From positions 558,001-622,000 of the forward strand of contig CAWHQZ010000028.1 of NCBI GenBank assembly GCA_963831645.1: a DNA stretch of 64,000 nt, written 5' to 3'. The notes under the pieces were generated by a model that was given only the letters and a program-made list of their open reading frames with translations, was not told the DNA's origin and searched no databases. Shown here piece after piece: positions 32,000-40,934 of the stretch. Made by a program: the position numbers and the translations under genes. The first letter of the stretch is position 1. Each line of letters begins with the position of its first letter. Source of the DNA: CAWHQZ01 sp963831645 (GTDB taxonomy: Bacteria; Pseudomonadota; Alphaproteobacteria; Rhizobiales; Aestuariivirgaceae).

Positions 32000-34843
32000 C
32001 TATGAGCAGGCGGGCGCAGACGCAAGCCCCAGAAAGCGTTCCACGTGCTCGATGGCGTCGACGAGACCGCACCGCACGACGGGTGCGCCCTCGGGAAAAG
32101 CTGTGAGAAAGCGCGACGCGAGCCGCGCATCGAGAACGGCGAAGACGCCTCGGTCGCCCCCGCCGCGGATGAGCCGCCCGAAAGCCTGCCGCAGGCGCAG
32201 CCGCACCATCATGTCCTGATAGACGATGCCGCCGAAGGCCTGGCGGCGGGCCCTTTCCAGAATGCTGGGCTGCCCCCACGGGACCCGGTCGAGCACGATG
32301 AGGCGCAGCGAGTCCCCCGGCACGTCGACCCCGTCGCGCACTGCGTCGGTGCCGAGCAGGCATGCGTCCTTTTCCGCCCGGAACATGTCGACCAGCGTGC
32401 CCGTATCGATCGCATCGACGTGCTGGGCATAGAGCGAAAGACCGCGCCGGGCGAGCGGCTCGATCAGCCGCCCGTGAACGGCCCTGAGCCTGGAGATGGC
32501 CGTAAACAAGCCCAGCGCGCCGCCGGCGGAGGCGATGAAGAGCTCACGGTAGGCGGCCGCGACCTGGTCCATGTCCTCGCGGTTGACGTCGTTGACGACC
32601 AGGATCCGCGCGTTGCGCGGATAGTCATACGGGCTGTCGTGGGTGATGCGGCGGACGCTGTAGGGGAGGTGCACGACGCCGGTGCGCATTTCCGCGCTCT
32701 GCCAATCGTCGGGGGCCTCGGGGGGCCGGTCCTTGAGGGTCGCGGAGGTGATGATGATTCCGTCGGCGCGTTTGAGCACGATTTCCGCGAGCGGCTCGGT
32801 CGGGTCGATCCAGTGGCTGTGCATGCCGACGTCGATCTCGCGCTCCCATTGCTGCTCGATTGCGAACCACGCCACGAACGAGGGATGCGGCCGGTCGACC
32901 AGCCCGTCGAGCATGTGGACGAAACCACCGATCTTGAGCTCTCCCCGGCGCCGGAGCGAGCGGGCGATTGCCTCGATGCGCGCCCGCTCGGCGCTTTCGA
33001 GCTCGCCGGCCTCGGCATCGAGCTTTTTCAGCAACTGTGCGGCGAGCGCCAGCATCGGCCGCTTGAGGTCGACAAGCTGCGCGGAAAGCAGGCCGGCTTC
33101 CCGATCGAGTCCGTCGATCAGCGGATGACAGTCGGTCTCGAGCGTCTGACCGCCGGCGTTCTCAGCCCGCGCCAGCACCTGCCGGCGGACAAGCGTCAAC
33201 AAGAGCTCGCTCTGGCCTTCGGGCGTTTCCGCATGGATTCGCTGCTGCCATCCGGGGCCGGGGAGCACGCGCGCCGTGTCGGCGATTTCGTCGACGAGTT
33301 TCCCGGTTGTTTCGTCGGCGGCCACCAGATCTCCGATGCGGTCGGCGAGGCTGCGGCCTCGTCTGTGTCGACCTTCGGGTCCGCGGATCCAGCGCCTGAG
33401 CTCGGCCGTCTCGAGCGCCGTAAGGTGGCCCGAGAAGGCGCTGTCGGCGGCATCGAAGAGGTGATGACCTTCGTCGAAGACCAGCCTGCGAACGTGACTG
33501 TCGCCGTCGGTTTCCTCACCCGGAACAACGCCAAGCGCGTAGTCGACTGCCGCCCGATGCAGAACCAGGGCATGATTGGCGATGACCATGTCGGCTCTGC
33601 TCGCGGCGCGCTGGGCGCGTTCGATGAAGCAGCGCCGGTAGTGCGGGCAGGCCGAATAGATGCATTCGCCGCGCCGGTCGGTCAGGCCGAGGTTCTGCGG
33701 CGTCGTCTGCCGCCCGGTGTCGTGTGCCTCGGACATGAGGCTCATCACCCAGGCCGGAAAGTCGCCCCCCGCCATGTCGCCGTCGCGGCTGTAGCGCGCC
33801 CAGCGCGCGATCAGCGCCGCGGTGAGCGACGTCGCGGCGTTGCGCCCCGTCAGCCGGCCGAAGATCTCCTGCATGTTGAGCAGGCAGAGATAGTTCTCGC
33901 GCCCCTTGCGGACGACGACGCGCTCGCGCCGCTCCTGCGGATCAGGAAACATGCGGGCTGTTTCCTGCTCGAGTTGCCGCTGCAGGTTTTTCGTGTACGT
34001 CGACAACCAGACCGGCGTGCCGTTGCGCTTTGACCACAATTGGGCCGGCGCCAGATAGGCGAGGGTCTTGCCAAGGCCCGTGCCGGCCTCGGCGAGCAGG
34101 ATATTGTTCTCGTGCGGCTTCTGGCGCGGTGCGAAGGCATGAACCGCGGCCGCACAATAGGCCCGCTGTCCGGGCCGGTTTTCGGCATCGTCTCCGAGCA
34201 GCTGATCGAGCACCGCCAGCGCTGCCTCCTGCTCGACCCCATGATGCGATCCCGGTGTCGGAGGTCCCTCATCCTCCCACTCGGGGATTCGGTCCCAGAC
34301 GTTGAGACCCGTTCCGAAGGCATCGCTCCGCAGAGAGCCATTGCCTTGCGCAAGGGCCTTCAGTACCGGCTCTGCCCACGGCCAGTTCGTCCGGCCGAGA
34401 AAGTTGGCGATCTCGGCCGTTTCCCTGCGGTCGGGAAAGGTGCGAAGACTGAGCCGGCGGAGAAGCTCCTGGGCGCAGCCGATGAGAGCTTCCGCGCCGT
34501 CGCGGGGGCTAACGTGGAGAACCCTTGCAAGCCCCGCCGGGGTCGGGATGGCGAACCGGGCCGGCAACACGAAGGCGTAGAGCTCTGCGACGTCGAGATG
34601 CCGGACCGCGGCAGCTGCACGCGCAGCACTTCGAGACACGCCGACGATAAGGCTCAGCCGGTCAATGAGGTAAGGCGCGTGGCAGACGAGATGCGGCTCC
34701 CGCGCCAGACATGCGAGCCCCTGTGCGGCGGAAAGCTCCTCGGCGGCTCCGTGAGCAGTAAGCCTCGCCAGCCCCGTGCCCTTTTGCACCGCGACCGGAA
34801 ACGGAAAGACTTCGCTTGGCCGCTCGGGATGCTCGTCGTTCAT
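32000..34843 (-). CDS. DinG/XPD-type ATP-dependent DNA helicase
   Basis: 947 residues. The Walker A motif is EAGTGLGKTLAYLAPAQLW. A four-Cys iron-sulphur cluster region is seen at CLLNMQEIFG and CIYSACPHYRRCFIERA. The Walker B box reads VFDEGHHLFDAA (DEGH variant of DEAH). The helicase C-terminal motifs are LFTAISRLRAVH, GVDVPGDSLRLIVLDRVPWG and LRQAFGRLIRGGGDRG (motif VI). The N-terminal 200 residues are a family-specific extension common in alphaproteobacterial DinG-like proteins. Start at 34843 (MNDEHPERP). Role: 5'-3' superfamily 2 helicase in repair or R-loop removal, inferred from family. Confidence 0.88.
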   Translation of the reverse strand: MNDEHPERPSEVFPFPVAVQKGTGLARLTAHGAAEELSAAQGLACLAREPHLVCHAPYLIDRLSLIVGVSRSAARAAAAVRHLDVAELYAFVLPARFAIPTPAGLARVLHVSPRDGAEALIGCAQELLRRLSLRTFPDRRETAEIANFLGRTNWPWAEPVLKALAQGNGSLRSDAFGTGLNVWDRIPEWEDEGPPTPGSHHGVEQEAALAVLDQLLGDDAENRPGQRAYCAAAVHAFAPRQKPHENNILLAEAGTGLGKTLAYLAPAQLWSKRNGTPVWLSTYTKNLQRQLEQETARMFPDPQERRERVVVRKGRENYLCLLNMQEIFGRLTGRNAATSLTAALIARWARYSRDGDMAGGDFPAWVMSLMSEAHDTGRQTTPQNLGLTDRRGECIYSACPHYRRCFIERAQRAASRADMVIANHALVLHRAAVDYALGVVPGEETDGDSHVRRLVFDEGHHLFDAADSAFSGHLTALETAELRRWIRGPEGRHRRGRSLADRIGDLVAADETTGKLVDEIADTARVLPGPGWQQRIHAETPEGQSELLLTLVRRQVLARAENAGGQTLETDCHPLIDGLDREAGLLSAQLVDLKRPMLALAAQLLKKLDAEAGELESAERARIEAIARSLRRRGELKIGGFVHMLDGLVDRPHPSFVAWFAIEQQWEREIDVGMHSHWIDPTEPLAEIVLKRADGIIITSATLKDRPPEAPDDWQSAEMRTGVVHLPYSVRRITHDSPYDYPRNARILVVNDVNREDMDQVAAAYRELFIASAGGALGLFTAISRLRAVHGRLIEPLARRGLSLYAQHVDAIDTGTLVDMFRAEKDACLLGTDAVRDGVDVPGDSLRLIVLDRVPWGQPSILERARRQAFGGIVYQDMMVRLRLRQAFGRLIRGGGDRGVFAVLDARLASRFLTAFPEGAPVVRCGLVDAIEHVERFLGLASAPACS

Positions 34844-34951
34844 CGAAGGTTTCGGGCCTTGCGCCCAAAGCAACGGCGCATCTCGTTGACCGCTTCAGGC
34901 CGCCCGACTACCAGTGTTGCAGCCTCCCGGTCTGCAGGGTACGCCCTCCTC

Positions 34952-36619
34952 ATGAACCATCTCCGCGACTTCCGCAGCGCAGCGCTCGACAGCAAGGCCT
35001 GGCCGTTCGCCGAGGCGCGCAAGGTGCTGCAGCGCTTCGAGCGTCGCGGTGCAATGCCCGCCGAAGTCCTGTTCGAGACCGGATACGGGCCATCGGGAGT
35101 GCCGCACATCGGCACGTTCGGCGAGGTTGCGCGCACGACCATGGTCAGGCACGCCTTCGAGACCCTGTCGGATGTGCCAACGCGCCTTCTGTGTTTTTCC
35201 GACGACATGGATGGTCTGCGCAAGGTCCCGGACAACATTCCCAATCGCGACATGGTGGCCCGATATCTCGGCAGGCAGCTCACCAAGGTACCCGATCCGT
35301 TCGGCAAGTACGAGAGTTTCGGCCATCACAACAATGCCATGCTGCGCCGTTTTCTGGACCAGTACGGTTTTGAGTACGAATTTGCCAGCTCCACCGAATA
35401 CTACCGCTCGGGGCGTTTCGATGCGGCGTTGCGGCGCGTGCTCGAATGCTACGATGCGGTGCTCGCCGTCATGCTGCCGTCGCTGCGCGCCGAGCGCGCG
35501 TCGAGCTATTCGCCGTTCCTGCCCATACACCCCAGGACCGGCATCGTCATGCAGGTGCCGATCGAGGAACGCCGGCTCGATTCCGCGACCATCGTGTGGC
35601 GGGACCCGGAAACGGCCGAGCGCTTCGAGACGCCGGTGACCGGCGGGCACTGCAAGCTGCAATGGAAGCCTGATTGGGGCATGCGCTGGTATGCGCTCGG
35701 CGTCGACTATGAGATGTCCGGCAAGGATCTGATCGATTCCGTGAAACTGTCGGCGGAAATCTGCCGGGTGTTGGGCGGTGAGCCGCCGGAAGGCTTCAAC
35801 TACGAGCTGTTCCTCGACGAGAACGGGCAGAAGATCTCCAAATCGAAGGGCAATGGCCTTACCATCGACGAGTGGCTGCGCTACGCCAGCCCGGAAAGCC
35901 TGCAGCTCTTCATGTATCACAGGCCCCGCGAGGCCAAACGGCTCTTCTTCGACGTCATCCCGCGTCATGCCGACGAATATTTCTCGCACCTCGCGGCCTA
36001 CCGGCGGCAGGACCAGCCCCGGCAACTCGCCAACCCGGTGTGGCATGTCCATGCCGGCAAGCCTCCGACCGTCGACATGCCGGTCAGTTTCGCACTTCTG
36101 CTCAACCTCGTCAGTGCGTGCAACGCCTCCGACCCCGACATCCTGTGGGGCTTCATTGAGCGCTATGCGCCCGGCGCCTCGCGCCAGACTCATCCGGCGA
36201 TCAACCGCCTGGTGACCTACGCGTTGAACTACTTCAATGATTTCGTGAAGCCGGCGAAAAGATACCGCGCCGCCGACGAAGTCGAGCGCGCGGCGCTGGA
36301 GAAGTTGTCGGAAGGGCTGGCCGCGCTGCCCGCCGGCGCCACCGGCGATGAGATACAGTCGCTGCTTTACGACATCGGCCGGGCCGTTCCCCGCTACCAG
36401 GATTTGCAGGCCAAGGGCGCCACGCCACAACGCCCCGGCGTTTCGCTCGCCTGGTTCAACGCCATCTATCAGATTCTGCTCGGCGAGGAGCGTGGTCCGC
36501 GCTTTGGCCCGTTCGTGGCGCTCTACGGCATCGAGGAGACCCGCCGTCTCATCGCCGATGCGCTGGCCGGCAAGCTCCTGTCATCAATCGTCGTCCCATC
36601 GCAAGCGGGGACCCAATAG
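34952..36619 (+). CDS. lysS: Lysyl-tRNA synthetase, class I
   Basis: 555 residues from ATG 34952. The class I signatures are GVPHIGTFGEVARTTMVRHA (HIGH-type) and GQKISKSKGNGLTI (KMSKS-type). CKLQWKPDWGMRWYALGVDY and GKDLIDSV mark the active site of archaeal-type LysRS, which many alphaproteobacteria use instead of class II. The C-terminal helical cage reads SFALLLNLVSACNASDPDIL. A frame extending upstream to 34040 is antisense to the helicase and is not coding. Confidence 0.93.
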   Translation: MNHLRDFRSAALDSKAWPFAEARKVLQRFERRGAMPAEVLFETGYGPSGVPHIGTFGEVARTTMVRHAFETLSDVPTRLLCFSDDMDGLRKVPDNIPNRDMVARYLGRQLTKVPDPFGKYESFGHHNNAMLRRFLDQYGFEYEFASSTEYYRSGRFDAALRRVLECYDAVLAVMLPSLRAERASSYSPFLPIHPRTGIVMQVPIEERRLDSATIVWRDPETAERFETPVTGGHCKLQWKPDWGMRWYALGVDYEMSGKDLIDSVKLSAEICRVLGGEPPEGFNYELFLDENGQKISKSKGNGLTIDEWLRYASPESLQLFMYHRPREAKRLFFDVIPRHADEYFSHLAAYRRQDQPRQLANPVWHVHAGKPPTVDMPVSFALLLNLVSACNASDPDILWGFIERYAPGASRQTHPAINRLVTYALNYFNDFVKPAKRYRAADEVERAALEKLSEGLAALPAGATGDEIQSLLYDIGRAVPRYQDLQAKGATPQRPGVSLAWFNAIYQILLGEERGPRFGPFVALYGIEETRRLIADALAGKLLSSIVVPSQAGTQ

Positions 36620-36678
36620 GGCGGCGCAGCATCCTCAACCGATACCGGATTGTCTTGCGGATTGCGCTGGAATGACAG

Positions 36679-37200
36679 CTACCGCCGGATCAGCGTATTC
36701 GATGGGCGCTCCGGATCAAGCAGATGTCGCGCCTGTTCGGCGCCATGGACCGGCAGCAGCGCGGGGTCGAGCAGTCCGATTTGCGCCAGCATGGACGCCT
36801 GGTCCCAGTAGATGTGCTCATGGGCAACCTTGCCGCCGTTGAAGCCGACCACGACCACGAACGGCAGCTCGACCCGCCTTCCCGTCGGCGCGACGCCGGG
36901 CAATATCGCCGGCATCTCCACGTCGTGGGTGAAGCGCAGGATCAGCTCATCGACTACGCTGCTTTCACCGACCGTTCTGGATATCCGCTGAATCTGCGTG
37001 TCCTTGGGCCAGCGGCCGACGAAATGGGAAGCATAGAATTCTCTCACCGCTTCGCGGCCAAATCCGCCCGTCAGCACCGGCACATGGACGAGGTACGGCG
37101 TTTCCGTCATCGTCGCCATGGTGGCGTCCACATCGAGGTCGACGAACTCTGCCGCCACGTGGGCGTCGAAAACCGCCCCGAGGTCAGGGCTTGGCGTCAT
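36679..37200 (-). CDS. NTF2-like (SnoaL-type) protein in pseudouridine operon
   Basis: 173 residues. The cone-fold family is suggested by REFYASHFVGRWPKDTQIQR, VVDELILRFTHDVEMPAILP and FVVVVGFNGGKVAHEHIYWD. The His/Tyr/Trp/Asp cluster in HEHIYWDQAS is usual in SnoaL-like proteins. The start codon overlaps the stop of psuG by 4 bp, so it is translationally coupled to pseudouridine breakdown. No function is established for this linkage; it might act on the released ribose phosphate or uracil product or be a scaffold (speculation). Confidence 0.75.
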   Translation of the reverse strand: MTPSPDLGAVFDAHVAAEFVDLDVDATMATMTETPYLVHVPVLTGGFGREAVREFYASHFVGRWPKDTQIQRISRTVGESSVVDELILRFTHDVEMPAILPGVAPTGRRVELPFVVVVGFNGGKVAHEHIYWDQASMLAQIGLLDPALLPVHGAEQARHLLDPERPSNTLIRR

Positions 37201-38156
37201 GGTCTGGTCCTCCCGCGTTTGTGATCGTGCTGCTGATGTTGGTTGATGGCCGCCAGCGCCACGGCGATCCGCCCGGCAAGCTCCGCGTTGTTCCTGATCA
37301 GCGCGGTGTTGGCGCCGACCGTGCGGCCCTCGGAAAGCTCGGCGAGACGGGCCAGGAGAAAGGGTGTCAGCTCCTTGCCTGCCACGTCGGAGGATTGTGC
37401 GTCGGCGAGCGCCTGCTCGATGCGAGCGTTGACGAGATCCGGCTCCAGCGCGTCGGCCGCAGGGATGGGGTTGGCGATGAGGAGCCCCGAGGGAATTCCC
37501 AGTGCATGGTGCCGTGCGATCACCCGGGCGATATCCTCTACGCTGTCGAAGCGGTGCGCGACTTTGGCGCCGCTGGCGCGGGCGAAGAACGCGGGAAACT
37601 CATCGCTTCCATAACCCAGCACCGGGACGCCCAGCGTCTCGAGCACCTCGAGCGTTTTTGGAATGTCCAGGATGGACTTGGCGCCGGCGGCGACGACCGC
37701 GATAGGTGTCGAGCCGAGTTCCTTGAGATCGGCAGAGATATCGAACGTCGTTTCTGCGCCGCGGTGAACTCCGCCGATGCCGCCCGTGGCGAAAACGCCG
37801 ATGTGTGCCCTGGCGGCGAGAAACATGGTCGCCGCCACCGTCGTGCCTGCCGAACCGCCTTTGACGAGAACTGCGGGGATATCGCGGCGGGAAGCTTTTT
37901 CGGCGGACTTGTCGCCGGCGAGGTCGTGCATCTCCTGAGGCGCCAGTCCGACACGGACGCGGCCGCGCAGGATGGCGATCGTTGCGGGAATTGCGCCGGC
38001 TCCGCGCACCGCTTTTTCTGCCGCACGCGCGGCCTCGGCGTTGGCCGGATAGGGTAGCCCGTGCGTGATCAGCGTGGACTCGAGAGCCACCACCGCCCTA
38101 CCGCTGCGCAGTGCCGCTTCGACCTCGGCGCTGATCTCGATGCCGCTATCGCTCAT
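37197..38156 (-). CDS. psuG: Pseudouridine-5'-phosphate glycosidase
   Basis: About 319 residues. PsuG hallmarks are VVALESTLITHGLPYPANAE, GRVRVGLAPQEMHDLAG and SRRDIPAVLVKGGSAGTTVA. Further on come ATGGIGGVHRGAETTFDISA and GYGSDEFPAFF, then TPFLLARLAELSEGRTVGAN. Together these give the Mn-dependent C-C glycosidase fold that cleaves pseudouridine 5'-phosphate to uracil and ribose 5-phosphate. Start at 38156 (MSDSG); an ATG three codons earlier (38165) is possible. It overlaps the kinase gene upstream and the NTF2-like gene downstream. Confidence 0.93.
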   Translation of the reverse strand: MSDSGIEISAEVEAALRSGRAVVALESTLITHGLPYPANAEAARAAEKAVRGAGAIPATIAILRGRVRVGLAPQEMHDLAGDKSAEKASRRDIPAVLVKGGSAGTTVAATMFLAARAHIGVFATGGIGGVHRGAETTFDISADLKELGSTPIAVVAAGAKSILDIPKTLEVLETLGVPVLGYGSDEFPAFFARASGAKVAHRFDSVEDIARVIARHHALGIPSGLLIANPIPAADALEPDLVNARIEQALADAQSSDVAGKELTPFLLARLAELSEGRTVGANTALIRNNAELAGRIAVALAAINQHQQHDHKRGRTRP

Positions 38157-39103
38157 GGCTGTCATCGCTACGCTGCAGCCCGCTCTGCGGCAAGAACGAT
38201 CGCGCCACGTTCTCGCGTGACATTCGGGTGGCGACGGCGCCGGGCGACGACACCGTGAATGCTGCGCAAGCCGCACCGAACTCGACCGCGTCGGCGAGCG
38301 AAGCACCCTCGGCAAGCCTCAGAACGGTTCCGGCGATCAGCGCGTCACCGGCGCCCGAGACATTGACCCTTGCCACGGCCGGCGCTGCGACCCAGAGAGC
38401 CGGTCCATCGGCCAGTCCATGAACGCCGGCGGGTCCTTCGGTCAGCACTACGGCGGCGGCGCCGCGCTCCCGCAGTCGGCGCATCGCCGGCAGCGCTTCC
38501 TGTGTTCCCGTCAATGCCCGGGCTTCGTCGCGGTTGAGAAACAGAAAATCGATCTGGCTGAGGTCAGCGCCGAGCCGGGCCGACTTGGCCACCGAGACGG
38601 CATCGACCGCCAGGCGGAAGGAAATGGACTTGCGCGCCTTGCGGAGCCTTGCGAGCGCCGCCTGCGGCAGGTTGCAGTCGGCAAAAACCCAGGAATGGGC
38701 GCGCAATGCCGGGGCGAGCTCGTCGATCCACGAGGCCGGCCAGGCCTCGAAGATGTCCATGTCGGCGAACGCGGCAAAGAGCTCTCCGCCGTGGAACACG
38801 GCCGTGTATTCCGCGGTCCGCGCCTCCGTAACGATGCGCAGGTATTGCGAATCCACGCCGGTCGCCTCGATCGCGGTCTTGAGCTCCGCCCCGGCCGGGT
38901 CAGCGCCGATCAGGCTCGCCAACGAAACGCGGCATCCGAGCCGGGCGAGATTTTCGGCCACGTTGCGCGCAACGCCGCCATGGCCGATGCGCGAGCGCAC
39001 CGGATTCGAGGTCGCTCTTTGCGGAGCCGCGATCGATTTCGAGCACCCGGTCGATCACCGCTCCGCCGACGCACAGGATTGCTGGTGGTGGAACGCTGGC
39101 CAT
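38146..39103 (-). pseudogene. PfkB-family (pseudouridine) kinase, frameshifted
   Basis: The N-terminal part from ATG 39103 (AGGAA upstream) reads MASVPPPAILCVGGAVIDRV. Around 39010-39025 the frame must change by one base. The adjacent frame then continues TSNPVRSRIGHGGVARNVAE and NLARLGCRVSLASLIGADPA, and ends with the PfkB nucleotide motif VNVSGAGDALIAGTVLRLAE. That is a complete family member of about 318 residues apart from the shift. Position upstream of and overlapping psuG fits a PsuK-type pseudouridine kinase feeding the glycosidase. Whether the shift is real or a sequence error cannot be decided here. Confidence 0.82.
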
Positions 39104-39234
39104 TGTTCCTGCAATTTTAGCCAATCTGCATTTTCCACCCAGGCCGGGTATCGAAAACCGGGCACTTGGCGATGGGTCGTTCAGCAACTGGGCGCCGCGG
39201 AGTTGTGCTGTCGTCGAGGTCACGCCTCCGTCGT

Positions 39235-39264
39235 TTGAGCATGAATGCCAAACAATGGTATAGT
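39235..39264 (+). promoter_or_regulatory. Predicted promoter of toxin-antitoxin pair (leaderless)
   Basis: TTGAGC (39235) and TATAGT (39259) are separated by 18 bp. Transcription would start about 7 bases after the -10 box, at or next to the A of the antitoxin ATG at 39271. Confidence 0.45.
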
Positions 39265-39270
39265 GGTTTT

Positions 39271-39492
39271 ATGAGCAGAATCTTGGATCGCGCCTATAAG
39301 AAAGCGCGAACGCTGCCCAATGATCGGCAGGACGAAGTCGGTGAAATCCTATTGTCCATTGTGGAGCAGGACACGTCGAAAGTGCGCCTCTCCGCTGAGC
39401 AGCAGGACGAGGTGCGACGCCGGCTGGCAGATCCTGGCGCGGTTGTCCCCGAGCACGAAATCAAGACGTTCTTCCGCAAACTGACCGGATGA
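39271..39492 (+). CDS. Antitoxin of ParE/RelE-type pair
   Basis: 73 residues. The tail LSAEQQDEVRRRLADPGAVV then PEHEIKTFFRKLTG is the usual toxin-binding end of small antitoxins paired with RelE/ParE toxins. The N-terminal half (RAYKKARTLPNDRQDEVGEI) would be the DNA-binding or dimer part. It has no clear ribosome site, consistent with leaderless translation. Its stop overlaps the toxin start (ATGA). Confidence 0.82.
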   Translation: MSRILDRAYKKARTLPNDRQDEVGEILLSIVEQDTSKVRLSAEQQDEVRRRLADPGAVVPEHEIKTFFRKLTG

Positions 39493-39770
39493 AGGTCATC
39501 TTTCGTGATGCCGCTCGCTCTGACATTAAAGCGATCCATGATTACATCTCGCGGGACGACCCACAAACCGCCCGTCAAGTCGCAACTCTGATCAAATCGG
39601 CTACCGATCGACTGTCGCGGTTTCCTTACTCCGGGCGCCGTGGAGCAGTAGAAGGCACGCGAGAACTCGTCGTGCCCCGATTGCCCTACATCGTAGTCTA
39701 CCTCGTCACCGCAGACATCGTGGAAATTGTTGCCGTTTTCCACGCCGCGCAGGATCGTCCAGGAAAATAG
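39489..39770 (+). CDS. ParE/RelE-superfamily toxin
   Basis: 93 residues. MKVIFRDAARSDIKAIHDYI is the standard ParE/RelE start and FPYSGRRGAVEGTRELVVPR the family centre (FPxxGR). PYIVVYLVTADIVEIVAVFH ends at the conserved His-Arg region HAAQDRPGK. Such toxins poison gyrase (ParE) or cleave mRNA on the ribosome (RelE); the FPxxGR pattern favours ParE. Coupled to the antitoxin by a 4-bp overlap. Confidence 0.88.
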   Translation: MKVIFRDAARSDIKAIHDYISRDDPQTARQVATLIKSATDRLSRFPYSGRRGAVEGTRELVVPRLPYIVVYLVTADIVEIVAVFHAAQDRPGK

Positions 39771-39811
39771 CGCCAGGAAGCAAGCGATTTTGCCATGACA
39801 ATCGAACCGGC

Positions 39812-40873
39812 ATGAGCAGCCTCTATCGATGCCTCCGCCCGCTGCTCTTCCAGATCGATCCGGAATTGGCGCATTCCCTGGCGCTTCAAACTTTGAAGTG
39901 GGGGCGATTGCCTCGCGGCCAACCCCGCAGCGATCCTGCACTTGCGGTTTCCGTACTTGGTCTTGAGTTTCCCAATCCATTGGGCCTTGCCGCCGGTTTC
40001 GACAAGAACGCGGAAGCGGCGGAAGCATTACTCGCCCTGGGCTTCGGCGCTGTCGAGGTGGGCACCCTCACCCCGTCCGCGCAGCAGGGAAACCCCCGTC
40101 CGCGGCTCTTCCGCCTCACAGAAGATCAGGCCATCATCAATCGGCTGGGTTTCAATAATTACGGCCACGATGCAGCCCGCCGTCGCCTGCAAGCGCGCCG
40201 CGGCGGAGGAGGCATCATCGGCGTCAACATCGGCGCCGGCAGGGATGCTGCTGATCCGGTCGCCGACTATGTCGCAGGCATCACCGCTCTGAACGACGTT
40301 GCGGACTTTCTCACGGTGAATATTTCTTCGCCCAACACGCCCGGGCTGCGCGCGCTTCAGGTGCGTGACCGGCTGGAAGCGCTGATCGCCCGCCTGGGCG
40401 AAGCGCGTGCGAAACTCACCCGCCCGAAGCCGCTGCTCATCAAGATCGCGCCCGATCTCGGCGAAGGCGAGCTTGAGGACATTGCGAGGGTGGCGTTGGC
40501 CGGCGGTATCGATGGCATAGTGGTCTCCAATACGACCGTCACCCGCCCGTTCCTTCGGTCGAAGTATGCCGGGCAAGCGGGCGGTCTATCGGGCCGGCCC
40601 CTCTTCGAGCTTGCGACCGGTCAGCTGGCGCGCCTCTATGAGCTCACTTCCGGCAGGCTCCCGCTTATCGGCGTGGGCGGCATCGATTCGGCCGATACCG
40701 CATTCGAGAAGCTTCGCGCCGGCGCATCCCTGCTGCAGCTCTACTCGGCGATGATCTACCAAGGGCCGGGAATCGCCCGGGCGATCAACAGGGAACTATC
40801 GCAGAAACTCGCGCGGGCCGGCATCACTCATGTGAGCCGGCTCACCGGCAGCGGGGTCAAGGACTGGCTCTAA
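39812..40873 (+). CDS. pyrD: Dihydroorotate dehydrogenase (quinone), class 2
   Basis: 353 residues. The N-terminal helix LYRCLRPLLFQIDPELAHSL targets the inner membrane surface. The FMN/orotate sites are NPLGLAAGFDKNAEAAEAL, RLFRLTEDQAIINRLGFNN, the catalytic Ser in VNISSPNTPGLRALQ, LLIKIAPDLG, IVVSNTTVTRP and PLIGVGGI. The late LYSAMIYQGPGIARAINREL is typical of class 2. Fourth step of pyrimidine synthesis, electrons to ubiquinone. It follows the toxin gene by 41 bp. Confidence 0.94.
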   Translation: MSSLYRCLRPLLFQIDPELAHSLALQTLKWGRLPRGQPRSDPALAVSVLGLEFPNPLGLAAGFDKNAEAAEALLALGFGAVEVGTLTPSAQQGNPRPRLFRLTEDQAIINRLGFNNYGHDAARRRLQARRGGGGIIGVNIGAGRDAADPVADYVAGITALNDVADFLTVNISSPNTPGLRALQVRDRLEALIARLGEARAKLTRPKPLLIKIAPDLGEGELEDIARVALAGGIDGIVVSNTTVTRPFLRSKYAGQAGGLSGRPLFELATGQLARLYELTSGRLPLIGVGGIDSADTAFEKLRAGASLLQLYSAMIYQGPGIARAINRELSQKLARAGITHVSRLTGSGVKDWL

Positions 40874-40934
40874 GTCTAAGCAGAAGTCCGAAAACCCTCA
40901 CACAACCGGACCAGCCGATCCGTAGCAGCCATTG

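Noticed and set aside
32045..34033. 662-residue frame antisense to the helicase
   Set aside because: Complement of DinG-like gene with all its motifs; no own features.
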